From contig CAJOHD010000001.1 of assembly GCA_905234275.1 (NCBI GenBank), positions 1 through 64,000 on the forward strand: DNA of 64,000 nt. Direction: 5' to 3'. This DNA is from an uncultured Bacteroidales bacterium. GTDB lineage: Bacteria; Bacteroidota; Bacteroidia; Bacteroidales; F082. Shown here piece by piece: positions 1 through 7,752 of the stretch; position 1 is the stretch's first letter; each line of letters opens with the position of its first letter. Below the pieces are notes generated by a model. That model was given only the letters and a program-made list of their open reading frames with translations, was not told the origin of the DNA and searched no databases. Both the position numbers and the translations under genes were made by a program.

Positions 1-907
1 TGTCGGCTTCGGGCGACACTCATTTTTGAGAAGGTGCGATAATCAGAGACATCGGTATGGCTGAATTGCTTCGTTTTCAAGAGATTCAAATTGTTGTCAA
101 AATAGAGAACTTGACCTTGAACGGACGCATTGGTGGTGTTGAATCTGCCGGGATAATACATCAAGTAGCCGGAATCTGTTTTCACCAAATGACAACGGCT
201 AAGCAGATGCTCAACAGCGCCACCTCCGCCATTCGAGACGGTCTCGTATCCAATCCGATCAATAAGTTCCCCTTCAAAAGTCATTCTAAACATAAACAAA
301 GAATCAGGGCCTCTTGGGTGGTCAACATCGTGGCTATATGCTTTGAAATAAGCTCCAACTATTACCCCATCGTCAACCAAAGGGGAAAACAGGCAAAGCG
401 TACCGCATTGCTCATTCGGATTCAGTTGCCACGATGAGTTTTGAACTTCAAAAGTGTCAATCTTTATATGATGTTCGAAACACTCCGTTATGTTCAGTTG
501 CTCATCCAATTTGTACAATCCGAGAATAGCGTCATCAGGTGGATTGTCGTAGTTCAAGAAATAATTGAAATACGAGAAATCATGGTCGGGATTATAGGCC
601 ATCAAAGCAAACAACTGTTTGTAGCTCGATAAGCGGGCTTAAAGAATTCGTTATATGCCAACTCTTCGCCATTAGAAGAGAATTTTCGCAACGCTGGATG
701 AGGCGAATAAAAATCCCCATAACCGCTTTTGAAAAAATGGCAGCACGACACGACTACATTCCCATCTGAAGTCTCGTAAGCATCCAGCATGTGGGTGATT
801 TCATTCTCAGTAGTATAGTATTCGTATGATTGTTCCCACTCCTGAGCAACGGCCTTTGCTCCGAAAAGCAAGGCGAGAGCCAATAAAAGAAAGTAGTGTT
901 TTTTCAT
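1..907 (-). pseudogene. Secreted protein of unknown function, frame-disrupted and cut by the window edge
   Basis: The start at 907 gives a clear signal peptide (about 22 residues, ending AKAVAQ) and an export-type N-terminus, but this frame stops at a TGA at 602-604. One base back, the minus-strand frame is open from about 638 to the window edge and reads as ordinary coding sequence, with segments such as FNYFLNYDNPPDDAILGLYK and GGGGAVEHLLSRCHLVKTDS. The two frames join sensibly between about 605 and 638, near AYRSSYKQLF. One indel therefore splits a single secreted protein. The composition resembles the large beta-propeller-like or sorting-tail surface proteins of Bacteroidales, but I recognise no family. 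The 3' end lies outside the window. It could be true decay or a base-calling error. Confidence 0.6.
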
Positions 908-924
908 ATATTATTTGTTGCATG

Positions 925-963
925 AGATTTCTCCACTACGCTTCGCTTCGGTCGAAATGACGG
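925..963. repeat. Half-copy of the GTCATTTCGA inverted-end element
   Basis: The arm runs from AGATTTCTCC to GTCGAAATGACG and contains the stuttering core ACGCTTCGCTTCGG. It matches the right arm of the fuller copies at 9919-10055 and 11455-11542. No partner arm is present here. Confidence 0.75.
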
Positions 964-1174
964 GCGCTATATCATCCTCGCAAAATTATAACAAAATTTC
1001 GCTAAAAAAGCAACAGAAGACTGGCAATCCACAAAATTTCTGGCAATTGATATTGATAATCAGGATGTTATAAAAGTTTAATCCACAAAAAAGTTGGAAT
1101 AAAGGAGATAATAAATTGGCTGTTTGGTTTAAAAAATTTTTCAAAAAAGAGGCTGCATGAGGCAAAATTATTAG

Positions 1175-1183
1175 TATCTTTGC
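1175..1183 (+). promoter_or_regulatory. Bacteroidota -7 promoter box for the antitoxin-toxin pair
   Basis: TATCTTTGC matches the TAnnTTTGC consensus of the Bacteroidota primary sigma factor. It sits 17 bases before the ATG at 1201. Confidence 0.55.
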
Positions 1184-1200
1184 AGTATAAATTTTAAGTT

Positions 1201-1362
1201 ATGAAGGATTATAAAATTGTTGAAAATGATGTGGCGATGGTGGCTGAACCATCGCAACCTTATGCTGCAGTGAGGAAAGTAAGCAAGCCGGGAAGGATGA
1301 CAGTTAAGGAATATTTTGATGAAGTTTGGGAAAGGGTGATTGAAAAGCATGAAGGAGTATAA
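1201..1362 (+). CDS. Small antitoxin-like protein (53 aa) of a type II toxin-antitoxin pair
   Basis: This is a short ORF of 53 codons with ATG at 1201. The C-terminal half (MTVKEYFDEVWERVIEKHEG) is an acidic amphipathic helix of the kind antitoxins use to wrap their toxin. The N-terminal half is less typical and I cannot assign it to a named antitoxin family. It overlaps the start of the ParE/RelE-like reading frame at 1349 by 14 bases, the translational coupling expected of a TA operon. It has its own promoter at 1175-1183. The role is inferred mainly from the neighbour and the size. Confidence 0.6.
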   Translation: MKDYKIVENDVAMVAEPSQPYAAVRKVSKPGRMTVKEYFDEVWERVIEKHEGV

Positions 1363-1656
1363 AGTAGAGATTGATTCATCAGCAAGAGAGGATATTGAAG
1401 AACTAGCAGAGTTTTTATCGACAAAGATGTCACTTGAATGAGCCAGAAAGTATCTGGATTCAATGATTCAAGAAGTTTTATCACTATCGGTTTATGCCGA
1501 TGTATATTTACCAAGCAGACAAAAACCATAAAAATGATTCATTCTAAAGCTCGAAGAATGGTGTCGCACAACAAAAAATGGAATTACATCTTCCACATCG
1601 AAGATGACTTTGTTATTGTCGATAGGATTTTACCTTCGAAATTGATTAGAGGATAA
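1349..1656 (+). pseudogene. Decayed ParE/RelE-family toxin
   Basis: The frame from ATG 1349 starts MKEYKVEIDSSAREDIEELA, the N-terminal strand and helix of a ParE/RelE toxin, then hits TGA at 1439-1441 after 30 codons. Reading through the TGA continues ARKYLDSMIQEVLSLSVYAD. A one-base shift near 1500-1525, around an AAAAA run, then gives the typical C-terminus, including ARRMVSHNKKWNYIFHIEDD and IVDRILPSKLI. A full family protein of about 102 residues can be rebuilt from the two frames. The gene therefore carries one nonsense codon and one frameshift and is probably inactive, while the antitoxin frame is intact. The 3' end overlaps the convergent TPR regulator by 11 bases. Confidence 0.7.
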
Positions 1657-3100
1657 AGACTTTTTCAAGATTTTCAATCCCAATCTTTTTCTTTATCGCA
1701 GTCCTGTATTTTGCCACAGTGTTTTCCTTGAGGTGCATGATGTCGGCGGTTTCTTTCAGGCGGAACGAGAAGAATGAAAGAATGCAGATGTCGAGCTCCG
1801 TGTCGCTCAAATCGGGATGAGCGGCGCTGAGTTTCGCCATGGCATCGGGATAGGCGGCGTTAAACTCATTGCGGATGCGCTCCATCTTGTTGTTGTGCCG
1901 GTCGCTGAAGATAGCTCGGCCTTTGAGCCGCAAAGCCTCATAATCCTTGTCTTTTATGGTGTTGAGATGGCGTTTCTTCCAAATGAAATAAAATGCCACA
2001 ACGACAGCTGAGGCTGTAAAAATTATTACAATCAACCAAACTATATTGGCGCTTTTATCAGACTTGTCAATACTTTGCAGATAGGCGTTGAGCAACGGCA
2101 TCGCGTTTGTGTTGTGATGTCTTTGAACAATCTCCTTTTCGTTGGATGCCTTTATAATCGAGAGATATGGAGCGGCTTTCATGGTGTCGCCAACCTTTTC
2201 CCAACAGTCGGCCAAGCCAGCTGCCGATTGGTTTTGGATGTTGTGGTCAGTCGTCTGAAAAGCCACTTCCAGCTCGGCAATTGCAGTCGGGTAGTCGTGC
2301 TTCTGATAGTAAACGAAAGCCTCCTCTAAAAAGGTTTTGTGATAAAGTAATACATCGTTGTTAATCAACGACTTAGCCATATTGAAATGATATATTGCCG
2401 AGTCGTATTGATGGCTGTGTCGCAGACAGTTGGCGTAGGTGTTTTCAAGATATGCCCGTTCCAGTGGATAACGATCTGCATCGGCAAGACGCATTCCTTG
2501 GTCGCAATACATATAAGCGGTGTCGCCTTCGCCAGCCTTGCCTAAGCGCTCATAAATCATGCCGAGATTGGAACATGAGCGTGCCATCCATGCTGTGTCG
2601 TGCGCTTGTGTTGCGCAGCCAAGACCCATCGCCGCCAATCGTTTGCATCCGCTGCCATCCGAGAAATTGAACGCAATTTTTGAAATCACATAATGTATTT
2701 TTGATCTTTGTTGAGACGCACGGCCGTGCGTCTCAACGTTTTTCGAATCATCAAAATTCTCATCCAAAATCTTCAACGCCTCAACCAAATTCTTCGCCGC
2801 CTGTTCCGAAACATGGTTTTCGCCAAACTGCAGCACACCTATCAGATAATGGCATCGAGCCTGCATCCAAAGATTGCGCTTGTTGTCGTTTCCTTGATAA
2901 AACTCCAACGCCGGAAGAATTATCGAATCGTTAAAATCGTAGTAATAGAAACCGGTGATGAGAGAATCAATAGAGTCGAGAGTTTTGGAATAGGCGAGGT
3001 CTTGTTGGGAATTTGGTTCGAAAATATTGTCATAACGGTTGCAACCTGCAATAAATGCAAGGGAAAATGCGATTGACAATATGGCGATAATTCTTTTCAT
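1646..3100 (-). CDS. TPR-repeat membrane lipoprotein with C-terminal LuxR-like HTH (transcriptional regulator)
   Basis: I chose ATG 3100 because it gives a lipoprotein signal (MKRIIAILSIAFSLAFIAGC). The longer frame to 3136 only reads through a palindromic repeat. The 484-residue protein has tetratricopeptide-like helices at about 60-340, one membrane helix at about 350-375 (IVWLIVIIFTASAVVVAFYF), and a C-terminal HTH at about 430-484 with SDTELDICILSFFSFRLKET and KENTVAKYRTAIKKKIGIEN. This is the Bacteroidota TPR-TM-HTH regulator architecture, thought to sense envelope or periplasmic signals. Residues about 122-130 (VETHGRAS) come from an in-frame palindromic repeat at 2711-2736 and sit between TPR helices. 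The target is unknown. It is encoded downstream of ackA on the same strand. Confidence 0.75.
   Translation of the reverse strand: MKRIIAILSIAFSLAFIAGCNRYDNIFEPNSQQDLAYSKTLDSIDSLITGFYYYDFNDSIILPALEFYQGNDNKRNLWMQARCHYLIGVLQFGENHVSEQAAKNLVEALKILDENFDDSKNVETHGRASQQRSKIHYVISKIAFNFSDGSGCKRLAAMGLGCATQAHDTAWMARSCSNLGMIYERLGKAGEGDTAYMYCDQGMRLADADRYPLERAYLENTYANCLRHSHQYDSAIYHFNMAKSLINNDVLLYHKTFLEEAFVYYQKHDYPTAIAELEVAFQTTDHNIQNQSAAGLADCWEKVGDTMKAAPYLSIIKASNEKEIVQRHHNTNAMPLLNAYLQSIDKSDKSANIVWLIVIIFTASAVVVAFYFIWKKRHLNTIKDKDYEALRLKGRAIFSDRHNNKMERIRNEFNAAYPDAMAKLSAAHPDLSDTELDICILSFFSFRLKETADIMHLKENTVAKYRTAIKKKIGIENLEKVFIL
2711..2736. repeat. Palindromic mini-element, in frame inside the TPR regulator
   Basis: A perfect 26-base palindrome (TTGAGACGC to GCGTCTCAA, GGCC centre) lies within the coding frame and adds VETHGRAS-type residues. 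Its outer bases TTG/CAA differ from the usual GTAG/CTAC in a compensatory way. Confidence 0.85.
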
Positions 3101-3105
3101 AATAT

Positions 3106-3133
3106 GTAGAGACGCACGGCTGTGCGTCTCTAC
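3106..3133. repeat. Palindromic mini-element between ackA and the TPR regulator
   Basis: This 28-base near-palindrome has GTAGAGACG/CGTCTCTAC ends, with one G-T mispair in the centre. It lies 6 bases upstream of the chosen regulator start, so it falls in that gene's 5' leader. Confidence 0.85.
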
Positions 3134-3152
3134 CATGTTTTATTTGTTTTCC

Positions 3153-4352
3153 TTATTTCACCAAATCGAAGGTGTCTTTAGCGATCATATATTCCTCATC
3201 TGTAGGATACACAACCACTTTCACCTTTGAGTCAGGTGTTGAGATGACGGCTGCGTCGCCCATGATGGTCTCGTTCAGCTTCTTGTCGATCTTGATGCCG
3301 AAGAACTCCATGTTTTCAAGGATGGCCTCACGCATGAACCATGCGTTCTCGCCGATACCGCCTGTCATCACGAGGACGTCCATGCCGTTCATGATGGCTG
3401 CGTAGGCACCGATGTATTTCTTCACGCGGTGTGCGAACATGTTGAATGCGTAGGTGCAGCGTTCGTCGCCAGCATCACGGCCAGCGCGCACGTCACGCAT
3501 ATCCTGTGAGTTGCCGGTGATGCCGATGAGACCTGACTTCTTGTTTACCAAAGTGTTCATCTCCTTGGTGTTGTAGCCTTCCTTATCCATGATGTACATG
3601 AAAGCGCCAAGGTCGAGGTCGCCAGTGCGGCTGCCCATCACGAGACCTTCAACAGGTGTGAAGCCCATTGATGTCTCCACCGACTTGCCGTTTTCGACTG
3701 CTGCGATAGATGCACCACTGCCGAGATGGCATGTGACGATCTTGGTGTTTTTCCAATCTTTGCCGACATATTCAGCGGCTTTTTCAGCGACGTATTTGTG
3801 GCTGGTGCCGTGGAATCCGTAGCGACGTACACGATATTTCTCGTAGTATTCGTAAGGGATTGCATAGAGATAAGCCTCTGGTGGCATTGTTGCGTGGAAT
3901 GATGTGTCGAACACTGCTGCCATTGGGATGCCCGGAAGCACTGCCTGCATTGCGGCAATGCCCTGAAGAGCGCCTGGGTTGTGCAATGGAGCGAGGTCGC
4001 AGAGATCCTTAATCATGTTGATGACGTTGTCGTCGATTCGGACGCTGTGAGTGAACTTCTCTCCGCCGTGTGCCACACGGTGACCGACAGCCTTGATTTC
4101 TTTCAAGTCGCTGATGACACCGTATTCTTTATTTGTTAGTGCTTGAAGCACAATCTTGATGCCTTCTGTGTGGTTCGGGATAGGAAGCTGCTCGTAGTGC
4201 TTCTGTCCGTTCCATTTGTGGGTGAATTCGCCCATCTCGAGGCCGATGCGCTCGAGGAGGCCCTTTGCCAACACTGAGTGGCTCTTATCGTCCATCTCAA
4301 TCAGCTGATATTTGATTGATGACGAACCGCAGTTTAAAACTAATATCTTCAT
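3153..4352 (-). CDS. ackA: Acetate kinase
   Basis: Converts acetyl phosphate and ADP to acetate and ATP, the energy-yielding end of acetate fermentation. The 399-residue length matches the family. Visible motifs are the N-terminal phosphate loop LNCGSSSIKYQL, RVAHGGEKF, FDTSFHATMP, RRYGFHGTSHKYV and SRTGDLDLG. The start ATGAAGATATTAGT at 4352 puts the first motif at the N-terminus as in all family members. It lies 16 bases downstream of pta on the same strand, so the two form the usual pta-ackA operon with the promoter upstream of pta. Confidence 0.97.
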   Translation of the reverse strand: MKILVLNCGSSSIKYQLIEMDDKSHSVLAKGLLERIGLEMGEFTHKWNGQKHYEQLPIPNHTEGIKIVLQALTNKEYGVISDLKEIKAVGHRVAHGGEKFTHSVRIDDNVINMIKDLCDLAPLHNPGALQGIAAMQAVLPGIPMAAVFDTSFHATMPPEAYLYAIPYEYYEKYRVRRYGFHGTSHKYVAEKAAEYVGKDWKNTKIVTCHLGSGASIAAVENGKSVETSMGFTPVEGLVMGSRTGDLDLGAFMYIMDKEGYNTKEMNTLVNKKSGLIGITGNSQDMRDVRAGRDAGDERCTYAFNMFAHRVKKYIGAYAAIMNGMDVLVMTGGIGENAWFMREAILENMEFFGIKIDKKLNETIMGDAAVISTPDSKVKVVVYPTDEEYMIAKDTFDLVK

Positions 4353-4368
4353 AAAACCCTATTTTTAA

Positions 4369-5379
4369 TTACTTTTTCTGAGCGATAGCCTGATTACATG
4401 TGATTGCAACCAATTTGTATACATCGTCGATTGAGCAGCCGCGGCTGAGGTCGTTGCAAGGTTTTGCCAAGCCTTGGAGCACCGGGCCCACTGCCTCGGC
4501 GCCGGCGAGACGCTGCACGAGTTTATAAGCGATGTTACCAACCTCGAGGCATGGGAATACCAATGTGTTGGCTTTTCCTGCCACTGGGCTGCCTGGAGCC
4601 TTGCTTGAGCCGACTGATGGCACGATGGCGGCGTCAGCCTGGAGCTCACCGTCGAGGACGAGGTCAGGACGGCGTTCCTGTGCGATGCGTGTGGCCTCGA
4701 TGACTTTGTCGACGACTTCGTGTTTTGCCGAGCCCTTTGTTGAGAAGCTCAAGATAGCTGTCACAGGGTCGATCTTGGCGATAGCCTTGGCTGTGTCGGC
4801 GGTGCAGATGGCGATTTCTGCCAATTGTTCTGCTGTCGGCATAGGTGTCACTGCGCAGTCGGCGAACACCATTCTTCCGTTAGTGCCGTAAGGGCATCCT
4901 TCTGGTAAGAACATCGTGAAAGCACCTGAAACACATGTAACTCCAGGAACAGTCTTGATGATCTGCAACGCTGGACGGAGCATGTCGCCTGTGGTTGAGC
5001 GTGCGCCGCTGACGAGACCGTCGGCTTCACCTGCCTTCACCATCAAAATGCCGAGATACATGAAGTTGCCTGCGAGGTCGTATGCCTGCTCTGGTGTCAT
5101 GCCTTTTGCCTTACGGAGTTCGAAAAGCAAATCAGCATATTTCTGACGCTCAGGGTTGGTCTGCGGGTCGATGACACGTGCCTTGCCGATGTTCTTCAAT
5201 CCGAATTCCTTCACCATGTCGGCGATCTTCTGTGCCGGTCCAATCAAAATGACATCAGCGATTCCGTCAGCAACGATACGGTCGGCTGCTTTCAATGTTC
5301 TTGGTTCATCTCCCTCTGGGAGCACGATGCGCTGTTTGTTAGCTTGCGCATTAGCGATAATTTCTTCAATAAGTCCCAT
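4369..5379 (-). CDS. pta: Phosphate acetyltransferase
   Basis: Transfers acetyl from acetyl-CoA to phosphate, supplying acetyl phosphate to AckA. At 336 residues it is the short class I form, consisting of the PTA/PTB catalytic domain alone, without the N-terminal regulatory domains of enterobacterial Pta. Recognisable segments include VLPEGDEPRTLKAADRI at the N-terminus, VKAGEADGLVSGARSTTGDM and FSTKGSAKHEVVDKV. It is first in a two-gene operon with ackA and divergent from the DUF4271 gene, with a -7 box at 5424-5432. Confidence 0.96.
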   Translation of the reverse strand: MGLIEEIIANAQANKQRIVLPEGDEPRTLKAADRIVADGIADVILIGPAQKIADMVKEFGLKNIGKARVIDPQTNPERQKYADLLFELRKAKGMTPEQAYDLAGNFMYLGILMVKAGEADGLVSGARSTTGDMLRPALQIIKTVPGVTCVSGAFTMFLPEGCPYGTNGRMVFADCAVTPMPTAEQLAEIAICTADTAKAIAKIDPVTAILSFSTKGSAKHEVVDKVIEATRIAQERRPDLVLDGELQADAAIVPSVGSSKAPGSPVAGKANTLVFPCLEVGNIAYKLVQRLAGAEAVGPVLQGLAKPCNDLSRGCSIDDVYKLVAITCNQAIAQKK

Positions 5380-5423
5380 TATTCAATTATTTATAGATTT
5401 GAAATTTCCTTAAAAATTATTTC

Positions 5424-5432
5424 GCAAAAATA
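5424..5432 (-). promoter_or_regulatory. -7 promoter box for pta-ackA
   Basis: The minus strand reads TATTTTTGC, matching TAnnTTTGC, 45-53 bases upstream of the pta ATG in a divergent promoter region. Confidence 0.55.
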
Positions 5433-5465
5433 CGAAGCTTCTATTAAAAATCCAAATTTTTTCTA

Positions 5466-5474
5466 TATTTTTGC
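5466..5474 (+). promoter_or_regulatory. -7 promoter box for the DUF4271-hemD-rnpA-yidD operon
   Basis: TATTTTTGC lies 25 bases upstream of the ATG at 5499. It faces away from the pta promoter about 40 bases away. Confidence 0.6.
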
Positions 5475-5498
5475 AGAATAAAATTTAGGTGAAATTCG

Positions 5499-6236
5499 AT
5501 GAACGACACTATTGATTTTCAGATGGTTACGGAAAACGTCGCATCAACGCTCGAGCCAAGCCTGCGCGTGGTGGAGTATATTTCGCCTTCATGGAATTTC
5601 ATTATCGTTTTTATGGCGATACTGTTTATGGTGCTCAACAAACAGCTGTATAACCTGCCTTTCCGCATGATGTTGTCGGTTTTGACACAGTCGTCCGACA
5701 GCGAGAGGATGATGCGCGAGTGGAATCCGATAGTCAGCATCAACGGTCTCACGGTGTTTTTGTCATACATCGCGCTGCTTGCCCTCATCGTGCAGAAAAT
5801 TGTCGTGGTTTATTCAGGAAATACTATACTTTACAACAATTTCGGGTTCTATCTCGACATCTGCACTTTCATCGCCGCGGTTTGTATCATCCAATATCTC
5901 ATCGTCTCCCTCTACGGCTGGCTTTTCGGTATCATGAGCGCCACCACACATCAGGAAGTGACACATCTGTCGACAATGACGATCCTGAACATCGTTATGA
6001 TAGTTTTCGGTCTAATCATAATATTTTACCCGACAAAATTTATTTTAATAATAGCAATTTCTATTATATTGATAATCATGGCAATTCGAATAATTAAGTC
6101 GTTTTTTGAATTCCAAATTTTATCAAAGATGAATTTGTTGAATAATTTTTTGTATTTTTGCACCCTTGAAATTGCACCTATTTCGGTAGCCATCACGATG
6201 GTGTGCAGATTGGTCGCAACTGATTGTGTATTATAG
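5499..6236 (+). CDS. DUF4271 integral membrane protein
   Basis: A 245-residue membrane protein with about six predicted helices, including FIIVFMAILFMVLNKQLY, GLTVFLSYIALLALIVQKIV and IVMIVFGLIIIFYPTKFILI. The C-terminal FLYFCTLEIAPISVAI is a hallmark of DUF4271. Family members are confined to Bacteroidota and are commonly encoded just upstream of hemD, as here (26-base gap). The function is unknown; context hints at a link with heme synthesis or with the rnpA-yidD membrane-insertion genes downstream. It is the first gene after the promoter at 5466. Confidence 0.85.
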   Translation: MNDTIDFQMVTENVASTLEPSLRVVEYISPSWNFIIVFMAILFMVLNKQLYNLPFRMMLSVLTQSSDSERMMREWNPIVSINGLTVFLSYIALLALIVQKIVVVYSGNTILYNNFGFYLDICTFIAAVCIIQYLIVSLYGWLFGIMSATTHQEVTHLSTMTILNIVMIVFGLIIIFYPTKFILIIAISIILIIMAIRIIKSFFEFQILSKMNLLNNFLYFCTLEIAPISVAITMVCRLVATDCVL

Positions 6237-6262
6237 GTTTATATAATTAGTGTTTTTTAAAA

Positions 6263-7027
6263 ATGAAGATTAAAAACATTCTCGTTTCACAGCCAAAACC
6301 GGTTGATATTTCCAAAACTCACTTTGAAAGTATCATTAAAAAATATAACGTAAAGATTGATTTTGAGAAATTTATCAAGATTGAAGGCGTGGAAGCATCG
6401 GAGTTGAGGCAGGATCACGTGAAACTCACCGATTACACAGCTATCATTTTGACAAGCCGTAACGCAGTCGACCATTTCTTCCGCATTGCCAAGGAGATGC
6501 GCTACACCGTGCCGGATGACCTCAAATATTTCTGTGTCAACGAATCGACAGCCTTGTATCTTCAGCATTATATCCAGTTCCGCAAACGTAAGATTTTCTT
6601 CGGAAACCAGACGTTCGCCGACCTCGTCGAGATAATGAAAAAACATCGTGAAGAGACTTATTTCCTGCCGACTTCAAACATCGTGACAAGCGAAGACTAC
6701 GTCGGAATGATGACTGAGGCCAAGCTCAACTTTAAGAAATCGTTGCTGTTCCGCACAGTGCCATCAGATTTACACGAAATCGACATCACAAAATACGACA
6801 TGCTCGTGTTCTTCAGCCCTGCAGGTATCAACTCACTAAAAGTCAACTTCCCTGACTTCGTTCAAGGAGATGTAGCGATTGGAACTCTCGGCACTTCAAC
6901 AGCCAAAGCCGTTACCGATGCCGGATTTAACCTTAGCTTCAGCGCACCTACCAAGACAGCCCCGTCAATCACCATGGCTATCGAGGAATATCTTGAAGCT
7001 GAGATCAAAAAAGCAAAGAAAAGATAA
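6263..7027 (+). CDS. hemD: Uroporphyrinogen-III synthase
   Basis: Cyclises hydroxymethylbilane to uroporphyrinogen III in tetrapyrrole synthesis. The 254-residue, poorly conserved but two-domain family is recognisable by TAIILTSRNAVDHFF, YFLPTSNIVTSEDYVGMM and LVFFSPAGINSLKVNF followed by a glycine- and threonine-rich LGTSTAKAVTDAGF. No other heme gene is nearby, which is normal for Bacteroidota. The stop is directly abutted by the rnpA start codon, so the two are very likely co-translated. Confidence 0.9.
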   Translation: MKIKNILVSQPKPVDISKTHFESIIKKYNVKIDFEKFIKIEGVEASELRQDHVKLTDYTAIILTSRNAVDHFFRIAKEMRYTVPDDLKYFCVNESTALYLQHYIQFRKRKIFFGNQTFADLVEIMKKHREETYFLPTSNIVTSEDYVGMMTEAKLNFKKSLLFRTVPSDLHEIDITKYDMLVFFSPAGINSLKVNFPDFVQGDVAIGTLGTSTAKAVTDAGFNLSFSAPTKTAPSITMAIEEYLEAEIKKAKKR

Positions 7028-7417
7028 TTGGAACTCAAGGAAGGACTACCGAAATCGCAGCGCATTTACCTGAAAAAAGCTGTCCAGACTTTATTTGAAG
7101 AAGGAAAAGGATTTTCGTTGTATCCTTTTAGAGTTGTCGTTCATCTGTATGACGCTGAGAATCAGGAAGTTGCACTTCCAAGAATACTCGTGTCTGTTTC
7201 CAAAAAGAGATTTCATCATGCCATAAAACGCAACCGTGTGAAGCGTCTGATTCGCGAAAGCTGGCGCAAAAACAAGGCTGAGCTGATGAAATTATGCCAA
7301 TCGAACAACAAAACGCTTGATGTTGCGTTAGTATATAATGCCACAGTGATCCTGAAATATGAGGAGATTGAGGCTAAGATGAAAAAGGTTGTAGAACGTT
7401 TGGTCGAGAAGTTATGA
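7028..7417 (+). CDS. rnpA: Ribonuclease P protein component
   Basis: Protein subunit that helps the RNase P RNA remove 5' leaders from pre-tRNAs. At 129 residues it has the signature [13 protein letters not shown] (about 74-86) and the N-terminal [20 protein letters not shown]. No ATG lies at a suitable place; TTG 7028 directly after the hemD stop fits the family N-terminus. The bacterial rpmH-rnpA-yidD order is only partly kept: yidD overlaps by 4 bases, but rpmH is absent and hemD stands upstream, a Bacteroidota arrangement. Confidence 0.93.
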   Translation: MELKEGLPKSQRIYLKKAVQTLFEEGKGFSLYPFRVVVHLYDAENQEVALPRILVSVSKKRFHHAIKRNRVKRLIRESWRKNKAELMKLCQSNNKTLDVALVYNATVILKYEEIEAKMKKVVERLVEKL

Positions 7418-7656
7418 AAAAGGTAATAAGCTTTATAATAAAACTACCTGCAAACTTCCTGATTTTGCTGATAAAAATCTATCAGTACACGCTCTCGCCC
7501 TTCATCGGCCGCAACTGCCGTTACACCCCGACATGCTCCAATTACGGCATCGAGGCGATACGCAAATACGGCGCCATCAAGGGTGGCTGGCTGACAATAA
7601 AACGAGTGGCATCGTGTAATCCTTGGGGAGGATCGGGATATGATCCGGTACCATAA
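7414..7656 (+). CDS. yidD: Membrane protein insertion efficiency factor YidD
   Basis: A small 80-residue protein associated with YidC-dependent insertion of inner-membrane proteins. It shows the family core [20 protein letters not shown] (about 24-43) with its cysteines, followed by [10 protein letters not shown] and [13 protein letters not shown] at the end. It overlaps rnpA by 4 bases (ATGA) and completes the DUF4271-hemD-rnpA-yidD operon. Confidence 0.95.
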   Translation: MKKVISFIIKLPANFLILLIKIYQYTLSPFIGRNCRYTPTCSNYGIEAIRKYGAIKGGWLTIKRVASCNPWGGSGYDPVP

Positions 7657-7740
7657 TAGTTTAGAGTGTAGAGTTGAGAGTTTAGCGTAGTTTTTAAGTT
7701 TAAAGTTGAAAGTAGAGACGGTCGGTCGACCGTCTCCAAA
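7657..7740. repeat. Composite repeat: AGTTTAGAGTGTAGAG tract plus palindrome
   Basis: The gap between yidD and the S41 protease is filled by a purine-rich tract of related words (TTTAGAGTGTAGAGTTGAGA, then TTAAGTTTAAAGTTGAAAG) that runs into a palindrome GAGACGGTCGGTCGACCGTC at about 7713-7737. The reverse-oriented counterpart, with the same parts in the same relative order, lies at 45378-45460. Confidence 0.75.
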
Positions 7741-7752
7741 AAACAAAGAAAT

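Larger units (their letters stand above)
908..1200. other. AT-rich intergenic region with one repeat half-element and a promoter
   Basis: This is the longest gene-free stretch in the window, about 290 bp. It holds a half-copy of the TCGAAATGAC repeat (925-963), a long AT-rich tract without a convincing reading frame, and a Bacteroidota -7 box at 1175-1183 ahead of the antitoxin gene. I see nothing else in it. Confidence 0.6.

Noticed and set aside
57..437. Plus-strand open frame of 126 codons at the window start
   Set aside because: The minus strand of the same region is open and reads as normal protein continuous with the signal-peptide ORF at 907; the plus frame is low-quality antisense.
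2711..2736. 28-bp palindromes considered as transcription-factor sites or ordinary terminators
   Set aside because: Most copies lie inside coding frames of unrelated genes and not at promoters. Only the copy at 28347 has a T-run that fits a terminator.
3100..3136. Longer start for the TPR regulator at 3136
   Set aside because: The extra 12 residues are repeat-encoded and would bury the lipoprotein signal peptide.
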